64,000 nt of DNA. Source: Anas platyrhynchos. Taxonomy: Eukaryota; Chordata; Aves; Anseriformes; Anatidae. Below, piece after piece: positions 32,201-47,000 of the stretch. The position numbers and the translations under genes were made by a program. How positions within the stretch are numbered: the first letter of the stretch is position 1; each line of letters begins with the position of its first letter. The notes below the pieces were generated by a model. The model saw only the letters and a list, made by a program, of their open reading frames with translations. It was not told the DNA's origin and ran no database searches. The DNA lies in assembly GCF_047663525.1 (NCBI RefSeq), contig NC_092613.1, forward strand, positions 8,705,501 to 8,769,500, given 5' to 3'.

Positions 32201-34704
32201 ATATACAGTTTATGCTGCTAAGCATATTCCCCTTGACAGTAGGATTGTCCCAGAGCTGTGGATGCTAGAGATAAGCATAGTAATTCACATACAGACAGTT
32301 GCTGTTACAGTAACCTGAAGTCTTTATCTCTCAATTTCCATTCATACTTCAGACCTCGAAGACAGAAAAGAGCATCTCCTCCAAATGTGCTGTGTGTGGC
32401 TGGACACTTATTCTTAGAAACGTGAATGCTAGGCATAAAAATATAAAGAAAATAAGGCATTACAAATGAGTCAAAGTAAATTTCACAGAGATCCTGCTCT
32501 TGACACAGATTAACTTTGGTCATTCACGACCAAACAAAACAAAAGCAAAAATTCCCTACGTAAAGTAAATGCCAGAAAGTTCTGCCTGAGCGAAAAATTG
32601 CAAGTTTAGTTCTTTTTCCCCAAAAGACCAAGTGATTCCTTGGTGGTAGAAGTCCATCAGAACCTGAGAGCAAAGTTCGCTGGTCGCTGTTGGGGATCCT
32701 TCCCTGCGAGGTGATCAGGGCACGGTCCAGTGACAGGCGCGCGCGTACCGCAGTGCTTCCAGGAGAACCGCCGCTACAGATCAGCTAAGGAAAAAGGAAT
32801 CGCAGAAGTGTTCTCACTGAAACCTCTCTGGTGTCCCCCAGTTGGCATAGGTTCTTAGTTAAGAGCACAAAGAAAGTTGGTCTTTTAAATAAACGCCGCT
32901 AATATGGGTGTATTACTGCTGTGGAGATGGGTATGTGTGTAGGGGAGGGATGGGGACACAGTAAAAACCCTGCTCATTTCTCCAAGCAACATCCTTCAAT
33001 CGATCAGAAAAGTACATTGAAGAAATTGTTCTCAGGTAAGTTTTGCTTGTTTTTAAATTACTAAGTGCCAATTATAACGACCTTGCAGTCACAAGGAAGC
33101 TAAAGTGTGAGAAACCCATAAATTTAAAAGAAAAAGATAAATGGAAGAGGAAAATAACTTCTCTTATCTTGTCCTTGCCTGAATTCATTTGATGAAAACA
33201 TAAGATGTGCAGCTACTTTTTAAATCCCAAAAAACCTTGGCAACAAGGTGAACTAAGGGCCAGAGTCTCCTCACTCCTGGGACCGTGAGATCTTCTTCAC
33301 CGTTGTAAGTGGCACACGCCTTCTTTTTTTAAAAAAATTAAATAAATGTTTGCATTGTGGAAAATTCTCAGTAGAGTACAAAAAGAGTTCATGCAGCCTG
33401 CTGGCGGCTGAAGCATTTGCTGTCTACCATATAAATACATACACCAAGAATCATTCACGTCTGCAGAGTCCTACGAAGGCATGCCATCTACCAAAGAACA
33501 CGCGGGAAGCCACTCCAGAAGCTGCATGCTGTCACGTCACCGTCCCAAGCAGCGTTTCTTACACCACTCTATAAGAGCAGAGACCCCTAAAGCAGTTCAC
33601 AGCGGTCACGGCCACTGACCCGAGCATTTACAGCCAGAAACAGGGAGAAGATACAAAGCTTGAGAACTTCTGCTTGAAGTTTTACAGTGCTTGTAATTGG
33701 GATTTTGGTAAGGATCCATCTTGATATATGACCAAAGCAAGAACGTGTGCGTTAGTAAATGAACTCCCGTGAGAGTATGCAAGATTTCAGAAGTTAAGTT
33801 GTTTTTACATTCAGTCTCCTGAGACCACACACCACATCATAGCCTACAGGCCGAAAATTACACTGGAAAACAATAAAGCTGTTTTTAAATATGGGAGAGC
33901 AAAAAGGGGGAAAACAGCTAGATTGTCCATAAGCAACCACTGGGCTCTCTCTTATGCTCCTAAACCTCAGGAACATATTTGTTTATATTTGCACAGACAC
34001 ATATTACATATAACTCCACAAAATCTAAGAGCGTTCCAGAGTAAACTATTTTTCATGACAAGTGTCGTCTAAAGGATGAGGCCGGACGGCCAAGAGCCTT
34101 GGCCCTGCGGGGAGGAACGGGGCAGCAAACAAACAAAACCCGAGGATGTAATGGAAGTTGAGACAGACCCTTAACCACAGTGGCACCAGCGGGTGACATA
34201 ATAATAATGCACAAGAAACAGGCATGTCCAAGCTCCACGTAACTAGTGGCACCAAAACATGCAATAGACTAAAATCTATCCTATTGTTTCCCTGTGATAA
34301 ATGAAACACAGAATATATAAGTCACTACACCAGTATTCAGAACAGGATGCCACCAAATATTTCTTTCGGTGGCCAAACACTTTGAACAAGGCATCAACAA
34401 GAAACCAAGATCCAACTCATCACTATTTTGTGTTTTCCTCCTCAGCTTCACAGTGACCCGATAGTGGATTTCCGAAGCGTGGCACGAAGCGTTTTGCCTT
34501 ACGAACATCACTGATGCGGGTACATGGGACGAGGTTGTTACCACTTAATTCACTCCCAGGAAGAGCTCCCAGCAGTAAGTAGCAGTCCACAACTAACCTT
34601 CAGCAGAAGTTCAAAAATTAGTTAAATAGGAATCGTGATGTCTTTTAGCACAGTCTCTTCATCCGAAACAACACAGCGATATCCACAGTGCAGCATCAAG
34701 TTTG

Positions 34705-35088
34705 TCAGACAGTACAGGACTTGTCAGTAGGCTGCTGAGATGCAGAGGAGGCAACGCCAGGGCTCGTGGCGTTTGATTTGGGGAAAACTGTAGGCTTGGG
34801 CCGGGTCGCTGGAGGTTTCACCTGGGTGGCCATTTTGACCGACTTCACTGGCCTGAAGGTGCAGGGGATGTCGCCGGCGGTGCTGGCGCTGCGCTGGAAA
34901 GCTGGTTCAGTGTCCTTGAGGATCTGAGTGTGCAGAGGGCTGGAGGGTTCGGAGGTGGGGGCCACCACTGGAGAGGTTTTCAAAGGCTCCAGGGTGTCGA
35001 GGACGACATCTGGCGCGTGCTTGACGCTGCTTTGCCTCTCCAGCTCCCGCAGCTCGTTCAGAGCAGAGTTCATAGTAGCTTCAATGTC
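34705..35088 (-). CDS. SRGAP2: SRGAP2 last coding exon
   Basis: Encodes [20 protein letters not shown] through to TDKSCTV and a TGA at 34705-34707. Acceptor TTTGCAG|GAC. Near-identical to mammals apart from scattered changes. Confidence 0.98.
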   Translation of the reverse strand, partial: DIEATMNSALNELRELERQSSVKHAPDVVLDTLEPLKTSPVVAPTSEPSSPLHTQILKDTEPAFQRSASTAGDIPCTFRPVKSVKMATQVKPPATRPKPTVFPKSNATSPGVASSASQQPTDKSCTV

Positions 35089-38000
35089 CTGCAAACACAA
35101 AAGAGAAACCGAGTCAGTCACAGAACCCAGACACATAAATAGGGAGATAAAGTCAGTCTTGGAGAACTGCGCATTTGTTTTCAGTCTGTAAACACCAATG
35201 CTCAAATCAATTAGCAGGTTGATGGCCTTCAGGTGACAAAGTGAAACTCATGATAAACTATACTTGCTACGTACCCTTATATACTGAAGCCAAAAAGCAG
35301 TAATAGGTTCTTTTTCTTATCTTCGGTGAATAGAAAAAATTACTAACACTTTTTTGATGCTAATCTAGTCCCTTACTGATCCCAGGGTATCCAGATGCTG
35401 CTTGGAATTCAAAGCTGACTCCACGCCCAAAGTGCAGCAGCAAGCACAAAAGCGGGTGGTTCAAAATGCTGGGATCCACTCCTGTATTTTAATGGGCAGG
35501 TGAGATTCAGGAGAGCAAACTCTTAAAAAATGGAAAACCTGAAGATTTTGACACTGCTGATGGGCCACACTGAGTGCCAAAATCCTTGTGTGATGTTGCC
35601 CCATTGTCTCCCTGCCGCCCAAGCAGCCTCACCTTCCCAGAGTGGTATTACACAGGATGCAAAACTTTAATGTTTTAAAAAACACAGAAACATCAGAAAC
35701 ACACACAGATGTCCAAGTTGACATTTCTATGTCCTCTTATATTACATTTATTAACAAATGAACAAAAAGCACTTTGCTATTTTAAAAAACAGGCTTTTTT
35801 GTTCTCGGCTCCATGAGGACCTACATGTCTGCTGGAGCCTGCCTGCAGAGCCCACTGGTGCACAGAACTCACTGGAGAGCAGAGGAGCTTAGCCTTTCTG
35901 TGACTCACAGTTTGGCTGCAGCTTTTTAGCTTCCTTAGAGGTTTTTCAGGGGGTGGGGAAGGTAAATCAGTCAAGGAATGGTGGAAGAAACCAGAGACAG
36001 AAATCCGACACCTCCAAGTCTATCTTGAGGCCAGGCAGATTTTACTTATGAAGTTAGGGAAAAATATGTAAAATGCATGATCATTGTTAGATGGTGTTAG
36101 AACAGATACTGCAGGGCTAAGAAAAACTAATTTAACACAGGTCTCCCCAGCCCCCTTCCCCCTTCTTCTTTTTTCCTCCCCAGACTTCTCCAGTGAAAAC
36201 AATGGACTTAACATTCTGGCAGGAAGAAGAGACAGAACAACTTCAGTTAGAGCTTGATTGAAAAAACAAAAACTGATTTATGTCAACCGAAGCCTTGGAA
36301 GGACAATGAAATATGAAGACAACAAGAACTGTATATTCTGATTCCACTGGAACATATGGAGTACGGAGGAGGCCAAAATACATCTTTTTATCAGAATGCA
36401 GCAGATTTTTATTTGGACCTTATTTATTACTTGATGTTGCTGCCTTGTGAATAAAAATGTAGTCTAATTTCTCCACATCTCTTCTCCACATCTTTAGAAA
36501 TCTACAGACTGCTGAATGAAAAGATGCAAAGAAGTCAGGTCCCCCCGAGCTGACTTTGTAATCTGAGACCCAGGAATTCCTTGGCTTTAGATAGATCCAT
36601 CACATACTGCAAACAGTTGGTATAGCAAGCATACATGTGCAGGCACATCTCGCTCTTGGGAACAGGAGAAAGGGAAGATCCTTCAGAGAAGACGGCAATC
36701 TGCAACATTTACATCATTCCCCCTTTAGAGGCTGTCATTTCTTCAAATACGTCTGACTATCAATTGTCTTCTGCTCTGCTAGTGAAGTCACAGAGGTGCA
36801 GATGCAAAGACTCCACTTGTGTTTCTGTTGCGTCATGATGTTGAAGCGCAGCTGTATAAGCCTTGGTAGCCTGCCCTCATTTCAAGGCACTTGTCAAAAT
36901 AAACAACTAATGAAATCTAGGGAGTATTACATTCAGAGTTGGTTTCTAATCACGCTGGACCCTGTAAGCATATAAAGATGGCACTGTGAGCTCCGTGCAA
37001 CTCAGCAGCCTGCTGTTATTTTGACTGTGCTACTGCATATGCTTTGAATGTCTAACCACAGGCAAGTTTGCACAACTGACAGGAGAATTTAGAACTGACA
37101 CTAAATACTTTACTTTTCTCATGTCTTGAAGTTATGATTGTTTAATTTTTTTGCTGACAGCTTTGGAATCTGCGTAACTTTCTGAAGTGGACATTTTTAT
37201 TGTTAAAACTAAATTCTGGGTAATGAACAGGGCCAAGTTTTTCTGGAGCAAGGACCTGCCTGTTTATCTTCACTCATGAATGCCGTCTCAGCAGCTAACA
37301 CAAAGTGAGGCTGAAAGATTAAACTCAAGTGTAGTAAGTTAATATTGCGTTGCTGGAAGGGAAGGGATAGGAAATCAGTTTGGACTTTGCACTGTAACAT
37401 TTAGTTGCATCCACCACCATCCTTTAAATGTAAAAAAGAAAAGTGTTGAAGGCAAAGCTCTCCTATTTACCTGTGCAATCACTTCAGGGTCCATGGGCCG
37501 GTGGTTGTTGAAGCTCTTTGACCTCCCTGCTGTCACAGTTTTCCGGATCTGCGGGCTGTCTATCCTGTTCTTCAGAGATGAGTGTCGGCTGATAGAATTG
37601 AGGCTGCCGTGGCCACTGATGGAGCATTTGTCTGGAACCTCCTTGGGAAGACTTTGGCTCATTATGGGCTGAGATGAGGGTCTGGAACCGGCTATGGCTC
37701 CTGGGGAGGCTGGTTCTGCCAGTGAGCTACCTAGTCCATGGCTGTCACTTTGACGGAAGGCTCTTCTGATGCTGCCTGACTCTGGTTTCTTTCTTTGCCT
37801 TCAGTCACAAAAGCAAAACAAGTCAATACAAGCAGAAACACGTAACGGGCTGCAATTTGAAGATATCCCCCCAAAACAACACAGAGGACAATGGGAAGAG
37901 ACATAAAGGTGCCCAGATTACAAATACACCCAGGTTTTTAGGAGTCACTGTGAAACAGTAGTTATAAACCATTCCATTTAACACGTCTAATAACACGAGT

Positions 38001-41000
38001 CTGGCAGCTGTGCACATTCATACCAAAAACAGAAAGCTTGGATGGAATGTAATTAACTTGGTCATGAAGTAAATCTTTTATATTTGAACAAAAAAAACCC
38101 TCTGTGCCATCAACAGGTTTTGATGATGTGTTTTTATTACATTTGAAGAGCAGAGCTACAATTTTTGACTGGAGGACACAGTATAAGTCTACTAAGCTCC
38201 TGGCCCAAGGCATCAAGTTATTATTTTCAGAGATTGGCAAGCAAAAAACCCCATAGTTTGGGGTTAACGATCGTTTCCAGTATTTGCTGGTGGTAACAGA
38301 GATTTCTTTTGCATTGCTTTAGCAGGACCATGAGGTATTATCGATACAGGGCTAGAGACAAACCAAAAGATGTCAAATGGATAAAGCTGGTCCAAACAAT
38401 TTAGTTTCTACCCCAGCACCATGAGGTCTGACAGCATGATTCCATTCAAATTATACAAAGGCCATCGCAGCAGAATACTTTATGCCATAGGTCTGAAGCT
38501 TGGCATCCATTATACAGGGAAGGATCCATTTATATATAGCACCAGCCCCATGAATAACTGCAAGAAAGTGTTAACTCCAGTAGGATTTTGGCATCCAAAT
38601 AATAATTCAGTGGGTGGCACAACTGTCATTGCGAAACCATCTGATTTAATTTTGCCCAAGTCTGTTCACACATAGGTCAGAAGATTCATTCCTAAAGAAA
38701 AAACAACAAAATGAGTCTTATGCTACTATTGCTAAATATCAATTTCCCTAGTAAAGGGAAAAATACTGGAGTGGACATTACCCAGGCTTCTTACAAACAC
38801 TACATTTAATGCTACCAAAAATCAGCAGATGGTGAAGCTGCAAAGGTCTGCTCATTATATAAATCTTTCCATAACTGACAGCATGGCATACTTCATGGCT
38901 CATACAGTAAATAGCAAAGAAAGCACAGATCCCAAGCTGAGGCAGGCCAGTATAGCTTTAGTGATAACAACAGAGCTCTGCTGACTCCCATAAACTAAGG
39001 GCCAGGCTCTGTGTAGGACATCAGCTCATAAAATCATTAACAGAAATACATCCTCTTTAAAGGTTTGGACCTGCTACAGTCTGTTAAACTAACTGAAGGT
39101 TAAAAATATCCACTCCCATAGAACTGTAACTATCACATTAATACCTTCACTGCACAACATACAGAGGTGAGGCTTTTTTAATAGAAATTAAATAATCAAA
39201 GATTGGGGGAATAACCTAATGCAAAATAATTAAAGATCAAGAAATGTAGTCTCTTAATAAAAATCTGGGAAATTAAGCTGGTAGGTGGGCTGTTGGCTAA
39301 GGAAACAATTTGTCATTGAGCAGGTAAGTTGGAGCAACAGGGAGACGTGCTGTTTCACTGCAAGCATATGGTTAGTAACCCAAGGTGAGAAGTGCTGGAG
39401 AAACAGAATGTCACAGGCAATGCCAGATGGTGGGACTTGAGGTATGTCATTTAGCACAAAATGTGGTGCTACTTTCTGAAAGGCTGTCCCCCCACCCCAC
39501 AAAAAAAGCGTGTTAAGAGTAAACGAGACATAACAAACCACAGGAACACAACGAGGAATGGCAACACACGATTACAAGGACTTATTCCACTATTGCTCTC
39601 CGTTTCTCGGTATCTTTAGCTTATAAAACAGAACACATTTGGGAAAACAGGAACAGATGGCACTTGGGGACAGGGAAGAGAAGCCAATGGGATTCTAAAT
39701 AAGCACTGGCCACATCGGTGACACAGAGAACAGGACAGCAAAACACGAGTGAGTTAGAGGAGGCAAAAGCAGAGAAAAATGGTGGAAGCGCTCATTAACA
39801 TCTTTCGGGGAAGGAAATGTTTTACTGGACTCATCACCAAGATCTTTACAATTAAGTAAAATAACGCAAGGCTGTTCTTACTTGTTGATGTTTGCAAGGT
39901 AAATATCTGCGACGTGACCCCCACTTGGGCAACTGGCACCAGCTCTAGCAGTCACTTTTTCTTCCGGTGGCTCAGAATTTATTTCTATTTCAGACTTCGG
40001 ACTGGATCTTTCCGAGATACCATCCTCACTAGGAAGGAGGAGGGAAGGAAATCACAACCAAAACAGGACCAACAGCACCGAACTTCAAATACAGCACTGT
40101 GTGTGTAACATACATAAAAGACTACAGCACTGTGCTAACGTCTTTCTCTTAAGAATCATTACACATCTTTCAAAGGAGAGAGCCTGATGTCTTTAAGCAA
40201 TTAGGAGATCTCAGCCCTGCAGCTTTAGCAGGCTGGCAGCCCCAGAGCAGTTTTTATGTCACGCTGAAGCTGAAGACCTCCCAACGTAAGTGGACACCTA
40301 CGCCTGTGCGGGGCTCTGCTTGTTTCAGTAGCATCCCCTCCTTGCAGGGAAGGCTGAAGGACGAACTCTCCCCCTGTGGTGTCAGCACCTTGACACAAAT
40401 ACTCCATTCCACACCTGATTTTAGGCAAGCCCATCTTGCAGATGGACTTAAAGTGTAACATACGTGTCTTGAACGACGATATACTGATGAGGAATAAGGC
40501 CGTCAATTCCATTGTGGCGTCCCTCCCACCAGTCATCTGAGGCCCGCTGATAGAGTAAGAGAGAAGCTCCTTTTTTAAAGGACAGCTCTCGTGCAGTCCT
40601 GCCAATGTAGTCGAACTTCGCTATTGCTTCTATGGGCTCACACTCTAGGAGATAGAAGGGAATAAACAACAATTCACTAAACACCTGGGCTCAGATAAGT
40701 AGTCAACAGTTCACACCCACCACAAAACAGTTTATGAAGAGAGCATGGGATGTAGGATAAAGTGTTGCTTCTTTAGGTAGCAGAGGGTGGGAGCAGTAAG
40801 ATTCAGAGGGAAATCCCTATATTAAGGGATCCTTATATTTATAGGTAAGGATGTTGCAATTTCAGCATTTACCTGATCTCTGCGTGATAGACACATTCAC
40901 ATTTTTTAAGTCACAAACCCACTGACAGCTATTCAGGTGTACGAAGATGGAAATGACGATGACAAAATTAGCACCTTATTAAAAAACAAATCAAAACTGG

Positions 41001-44000
41001 GTAGCAGTAATGCGTCTCTGGCAAAAATCTGCTTTTTGAAAGGCAGCTAAACAAAACTCCCTGGGCTGGCAAGCAGGATCTGTTATCAGCGTTTAAGAAG
41101 AGAAACCTCCTCTGGTTCCAAGCTGCTTCAGAAATTAAGCGTCTGTTCAGAAGGAAGTTTCTGCTGCCTGTGAGCTTTGCCTGACCCAGGAGAGAGGACC
41201 CCTGCCCTATCTATCGAGCTGTTGGGGAAGCTACCAAAGGCACCTGGCAGCCAGCACTGCCACTCTGTGCAGCTGGGCTGCACTCGGAGCCGCACCACGT
41301 GCCCCAAATCTGACAGCTCCTCCTTGATAAAGCTCATGGAAGAATTACAGCCACGCCGTGTTTGCAGCCAGGCACTGATCTGGGTCCCTGTAGGACTCTG
41401 ATGTTGTGCAGGGGGAGAATATAGGCGTTTATATGCTCGGGAAAATCAATATGAAATTCATGTGGATTATTTTTAAGACTTTAAAAAAATATCTGCTATT
41501 GGCTGAGTCCAAATATAGATCGTGCCAGCTCCCAATTCTATTCTGGAATCAGGGGAATGGAGATGAGCTCAACCACATGGCCCCAGTGGACTTCAGCTGC
41601 TAATTACTTTAAAGGAGCTTTCCACCACAGCCATGGAAACAGAGCTCCTTCTCAGGGGAACAGACTCGTGGTTCCTCTTCCTGGGGAAGAGAAGATAAGC
41701 CATTTCATCCTGAGATCTCGACCAGCATTATGGGAAGCTTGTACAGTGCAACAACCAGCCAAAAAGGACTGGAAAACCAAACATGAGCCACAGCTTTTAC
41801 AATCATTCCTTGGGAGGGCATACGCTCAAGAATTAGGCCTTCCAATGTTGACCCAGGTAGCAGCCGGGCTAGAGAAAAATAAAATAAATAGTGTAAATCC
41901 ATCTGAGCTCTGCCTGAGGAGCCCCGATCAACAACTCAAGTTACAAAGCAAGATGAGAGCAGTTGGCTACAGGGTCTACCAGGCTGGCCCCCAGTAATGA
42001 ACTCCATCACTAAACCAGGCCTGCTGAATTCTCTCAAATCACACGTTTCAGGTAAGTCTGTGGTGAGCCTCACACAAATCCCATTATCAGCTCTCAGCCA
42101 CCAGCGACGGGGAAAAAAGCCTGGCCATGTTTTCGGCTTGCGATAGCCGCCCTGCTCCAGACTCCCCAAAGCACGCGGTTATCTGGTTTTGGCTCCGCTT
42201 CCCTCTTGTTTGCTTTGCCTCTGGAGCCAGCTTCTTCACAACATTCAAAAAAACCTGATAATGCTGGTTTTTGGTGTCCCCCTCTGTTTACGAAGGCGAT
42301 GGGGCTGCGGTTTTGTAAATTCCGTCTGTTTCATTAAGAAGTGTTTATTGTTCCAGATGAGCGCGGCACTCAGGTTTCTTATGTTTCCAATTTGCCTTTT
42401 AGGACTCTGGCTTTCATCCAGAGAAGTGATTTTAGACTCTAATTTCCAGTAGCTTTTTCCTACTACGCTCATGCCCAGAGCACAAAGCTGTGAGAATAAA
42501 GCCCAGGAAGGCTAAGCCCAACAATTAACCCTGCCAGTCTGAGAACCTGTGCACAAAAGCAGCAGTTTAAAATCTTTCCACTCATGCCCCCAGTGAAACG
42601 AGCACGCGACATGCTCGTCTTTCAGCATTTCTGACCTCTCGTGCCCATTTCCAGACGCCGTGCCCAGCACAGCAGCTCCCCAGAGCCCCTCGGCCACCAC
42701 GTCCCAAGCACTGAAGCCTCGAGGGGCTTTGAGCCCTCAGACCCCACCAAGGAATTACCAAGACACATTTATTTCACTTGGCAGCCACAGATCCACTCAG
42801 AATCAGCAAGGCAGCTAAGAAAGCCTTCATAAAACAATTCTTCTGAAGTTGGGTTAATTTCCTTCCATTTAGCAGTCTTGTGTGCTCTCTTTGTGTTCAA
42901 AACCACCTGCAGATGGTGAAGGGGCTCATCCCCCTTCTGCGGCCTGCCAGCCCCGCCATGCCAGCAGAGGTGGCTGGGGTGAGGCCGTACTTTGGGAGGA
43001 CAGGGTCCAGCCTCACAAAAGGTCTCATCCAAAAGCTAAACAAGAGAGAAAAATCTCAACCCCGAGAGTGGCCGAGGCACTGCCAGCACCGCTGACACGC
43101 AGCCTGAGGTGCAACATGGCGGAACCCCAGGAGGACGGGAAGGCCCTCACGGCACGAGGCCTCGCTGTTCCCGCAGCAGGGACGGAGGCCCCGCGCTCTC
43201 CTCTGCTTCGGTGCCAAGCTCTCCCTCCCAACTGCTTCCTATGGAATATTCCGTGGAGGTTGCAGAACTCCATCCAAAACGCCTCCCGGTTTTACCTTGC
43301 ACAGGGGCCCCACGCGATCCGGTTCCAGAGGCTGTAAAACAGTGTCCCTCTCTCATCTCTGGCTGCTCATTTTCCCATCACTGTGTCCTCCTGACTACCT
43401 ACGTGACCTAGCCCCCCTCCCCCCCGAAATAACGAGAGCACACCCAGTGCTGTTTCAGCCTGCAGATTTTAGCCCCGGCTGTTGCAGCCCTGGTTCCCTT
43501 GATTACAGCCATGAAATTACCCCTCCTTTAGGTACAAACTTGAAAAGGACACGTTTTAGTGCATTTTTTAGAAACTAAAGCTTTTCAGAAAGAACACCCT
43601 GTTCGACACAGATAGCAAACTCATGCTTCATTCCTGTAGTCTTTGTGTTTCTTCCCAACAACCTTGGTGAGGAGTCGCTGCGACAGTGATTGACCTTGCT
43701 GCGGGAGAACTCATTTTCCAGCATTTCTAGCAGTGCTCAAACGGTGTTTACTTTGTTACTGGTGTGTGAACACCATTAAGCCAGCAGGAGCACAGCAATG
43801 CCATGGGAAAGGTTTGTTAGGTGACTGCTGGAGCAGAGAGAGCAAAAAGCAGCACAGGAGGATGATGGCTATGAGTAAATTACCAAAGACCAGCTCAGAA
43901 ATGACACTACCTCGTTTGAAGGGAACGCCACCTTCCTCCCACCTTTACAGCTGAAACCACCACAAGTAGAACCAACACAGAACTTTAAGACAACTGCAAA

Positions 44001-47000
44001 TGGTCAAAAAGCAAGAAGAAAAATCTATTTTGTCCTGTTTTGGTCAGTTGTCCTTCCACGTTGGTCAGCACTCTGCTGTTTCACATCAGTACCGTAATCT
44101 TTTCCTCTGCCCTGCATGGGGCTCACGTGCAGCTGTCCCCATTGCAGAAAGCAGCTTTGGAAGTACTGACACCCCAAGACTAGTGCAGTGTCATCCTCTC
44201 CTTAGAAAATACCAGGGAATTCTCAGGGTTGGCACCCCTTTTTACTAAAAAGACCACGAGAAGGGGAAGGGAGTTTCCTCAGGAAGACCAACAAATTATC
44301 AAGCAGAGACACCCCAGAACTCTCTACCCTAAAGCCTGCCTCCCAGGGGAAGGCAAGCCAAGCAGGTTCTGATTTTATTTTGTTTGCTTCCTTGAAGCAG
44401 AACCGCTGCAGCTTAGGGCACTCACAGCTCCCCTGCCAAAGCTACTGAACGGGGAATTGCCTGGCACACGCCATGGGGACTGGGAGAGCACGCTGAAGCA
44501 CATCCAGCCTTTGGCTCTGTGCTTGCCTTGTGTCTTCCAACTCCAAAACCTTTCTAAGGTATAGATGAGCTCAAACAGCACCGAGTGTGCCCAGGCCTGC
44601 TGCTACAGTGACATACCCTTGGAATAAGGGATACTTTAAAAGGGTGTGGGATCGATGGGAATTTTTAGAATTTACCTGACTATTTTTACTATTTGGCATG
44701 AAATGCTGCATGTGATGTTTCAAATGATGGTTAGGATTTAAACTCCACTTCGGATTTAACTGCAAGGTACCCCCTTCCCTGCCTCCCCCAGAGCAGGTCA
44801 CACCAGCTAACCAGAGAGTTACTGAGCACTGCCTACCATCATCACTGGTGTGGTGCTCAGCCGTGACGTCCTGCACCGAGTCTTCCGTCGAGGCTCTCTC
44901 TCCGTGAGGACTTTCACTACAGCAGAAGGAAAAACAGACAGTGCTTTACACTGGTGGAAAGCGAGTTCCCTCATTTACAGAAATCAAAGGCAATCAGGAA
45001 CACCCATTTAGGAGGTCAATATCCAGGTTCCACTGTGACAGAAACTCCATGGATGCATTTGCACGTACTCAAGTCAGCGTGTAAAAATCAATCAAGCTAA
45101 GCCCTTCCTTGCTTAAACAAACTGAATGTCTTTGTCAACCTTCTGTGTGCTATCAGGAGCCTAACTTCAGATCTTACAACCCAGCCCTCTGGAGATGTTT
45201 AGAAGTCAGACAGCAATGGCATGTTGGGTCTAGCTCCTCTCTGCCATGCCAGAATTATTCCCCCAGCTGTATTCTCCATTGCTCTAATTAGCTCATTACA
45301 TGACTGATGAGATAGCTGCCACTTCATGGGGGAAATTGTTTCTAAATTCAGAGCGATATTTCCAGGTTTGAGTTTGTCATCTCCCTCTTCCCCTTTTATC
45401 ACAACCAAATTGTCCAACCCATTCCACTGAACGGCTCCCTCAGCCCAGAGCCTTTATTTACAGAGCACCTGGAACACCAAGAGTCCTCGTTTACGTTTTG
45501 CATGAAGAAAAGCTCTCAACAGGCAGCAAGTGGCACAGGGAGGTCATGTTCTTGGAATACATAAATAAAAAAAAGTAAAGCAAAGACTGGTCCCTGGAGA
45601 CGAGGCTAAAGCCCCTGTGTGCCAGCCCGAGCCAGCCCTCACTCTTCCTCAAGGCCATGTTGACTTCTCTTCACAAAGTGATAGCTTAACCTGTCTGTTT
45701 GGCCTTACAATGGTAAAAGCGATCACAGTGCTTTCCTTTTAAAAACCTCATTGTGGTAATCTGCTCTTTTAAAGGGGGGAGAAAAAAAGACAAAAAAGAA
45801 GGGGTAAAATGTTTGAATAATTCTAGCGTCTCTTTATGCTCAATCCACGACACGTAGCTTCGCCACCATCTTCTGAGTCAGTGCCTTAGGAATCAGCCTC
45901 TCATCCTTCGCAAAGCCTTCGTGCTACTTAATAAAGTTTACAGAAGAACTCGAAGCCAAAAGGGACTCCCAAGAGGAATACAGCACCGAGGGCTAAAGTT
46001 TCACGCAGACTGTGAAGTAATGTCGCGCACAGCCAACGCCGGAGACCCAAATGCAGAGAGGAGGATCGAGTGCCTCCTTCTGTCCATGCCTCCTTCTGTC
46101 CATGCCTCTTCCTACTCGTGCCTCCTGCTACCCATGTCTCCCACGGAGCTTCCCACCAACAACCCTGCATCGTGCGAGCCCCAGGGCGCCCCAAGGAGAA
46201 GCAGCAGGCTGCTGGCCTTCACTCCAAGGGGTCGGTGTGAAAGCAGTGTGGCTGCCAGAGGAAGGCAATGCCAGCTGAGCATCTCCACGCCACCATCTCC
46301 CCTGCACGCCCATGGTCTTGCTTGCCAGGATGCGGGCTCCTGCACTGAGTACGCTGCTTGCACCAAGCCGTTCTGCACCGTCAGATGGACAGGCAGAGGC
46401 AGCCCAGTGCCAGGCTTGAATCACAGGCGGTGTTTCAAAGATGCCTGCATCACAGCCCTGAATTTCAGTCTGAACCTTGCCCTGTTCTCCTCTGCCCGAG
46501 GCAAGCTGCTCCAAGCCTCCTGGGCAGCTGCTGACCCAAGCTGCAAGAGCCCAGGCACTCGAGCCATGGCTCCGAGCCCCGGCAGCCCGAGCACCAAAGC
46601 ATCGCCTGCAAGCTCCTAAGCAAAGAGACGGCTCGGGGCAGCGAAGTGGCACGATGCAATTACAAACGCGGCAGACTTCATTCCCTGATGAATCAGCTAA
46701 ACTAAACAGATTCACTCTGCTTCTCGCACGCTCTGCAGCAAGGAGCCCTGTGGGCAATCGCTAGCAGCTATCTAAATACCAGGGCTGTGAGAAGGCTCGA
46801 ATGGGAACCAGATGCTTCTTCCTGGCTTTATTAAGCAGCCTCCCCTGCTCGCTTCTGCCCTTCTCTGCTTAATGGGTCTCAGGTCAGAGCGGTTAGGAAG
46901 GGCAATGAAAAAAAAAAAGAGTGCCCTCAGAAAAGTGGTATTACCTTCCACGACATTTTGCATCCTATGTACTGATGCTACACACACCAGAGGTTGTTTA

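Larger units (their letters stand above)
29091..34704 (-). other. SRGAP2: SRGAP2 3' untranslated region (extent inferred)
   Basis: This 5.6 kb AT-rich stretch after the SRGAP2 stop has no recognisable coding exon. It has many ATTTA and AATAAA-like sequences on the minus strand, typical of a long neuronal 3' UTR. A canonical AATAAA at 29111-29116 lies where composition switches back to GC-rich, and I take it as the likely distal end. Earlier hexamers (near 30530 and 31612) could give shorter forms. Confidence 0.5.

Noticed and set aside
41557..41997. Plus-strand open frame of 146 codons in an SRGAP2 intron
   Set aside because: No similarity to retroelement or cellular proteins that I can recognise, and no promoter or splice evidence.
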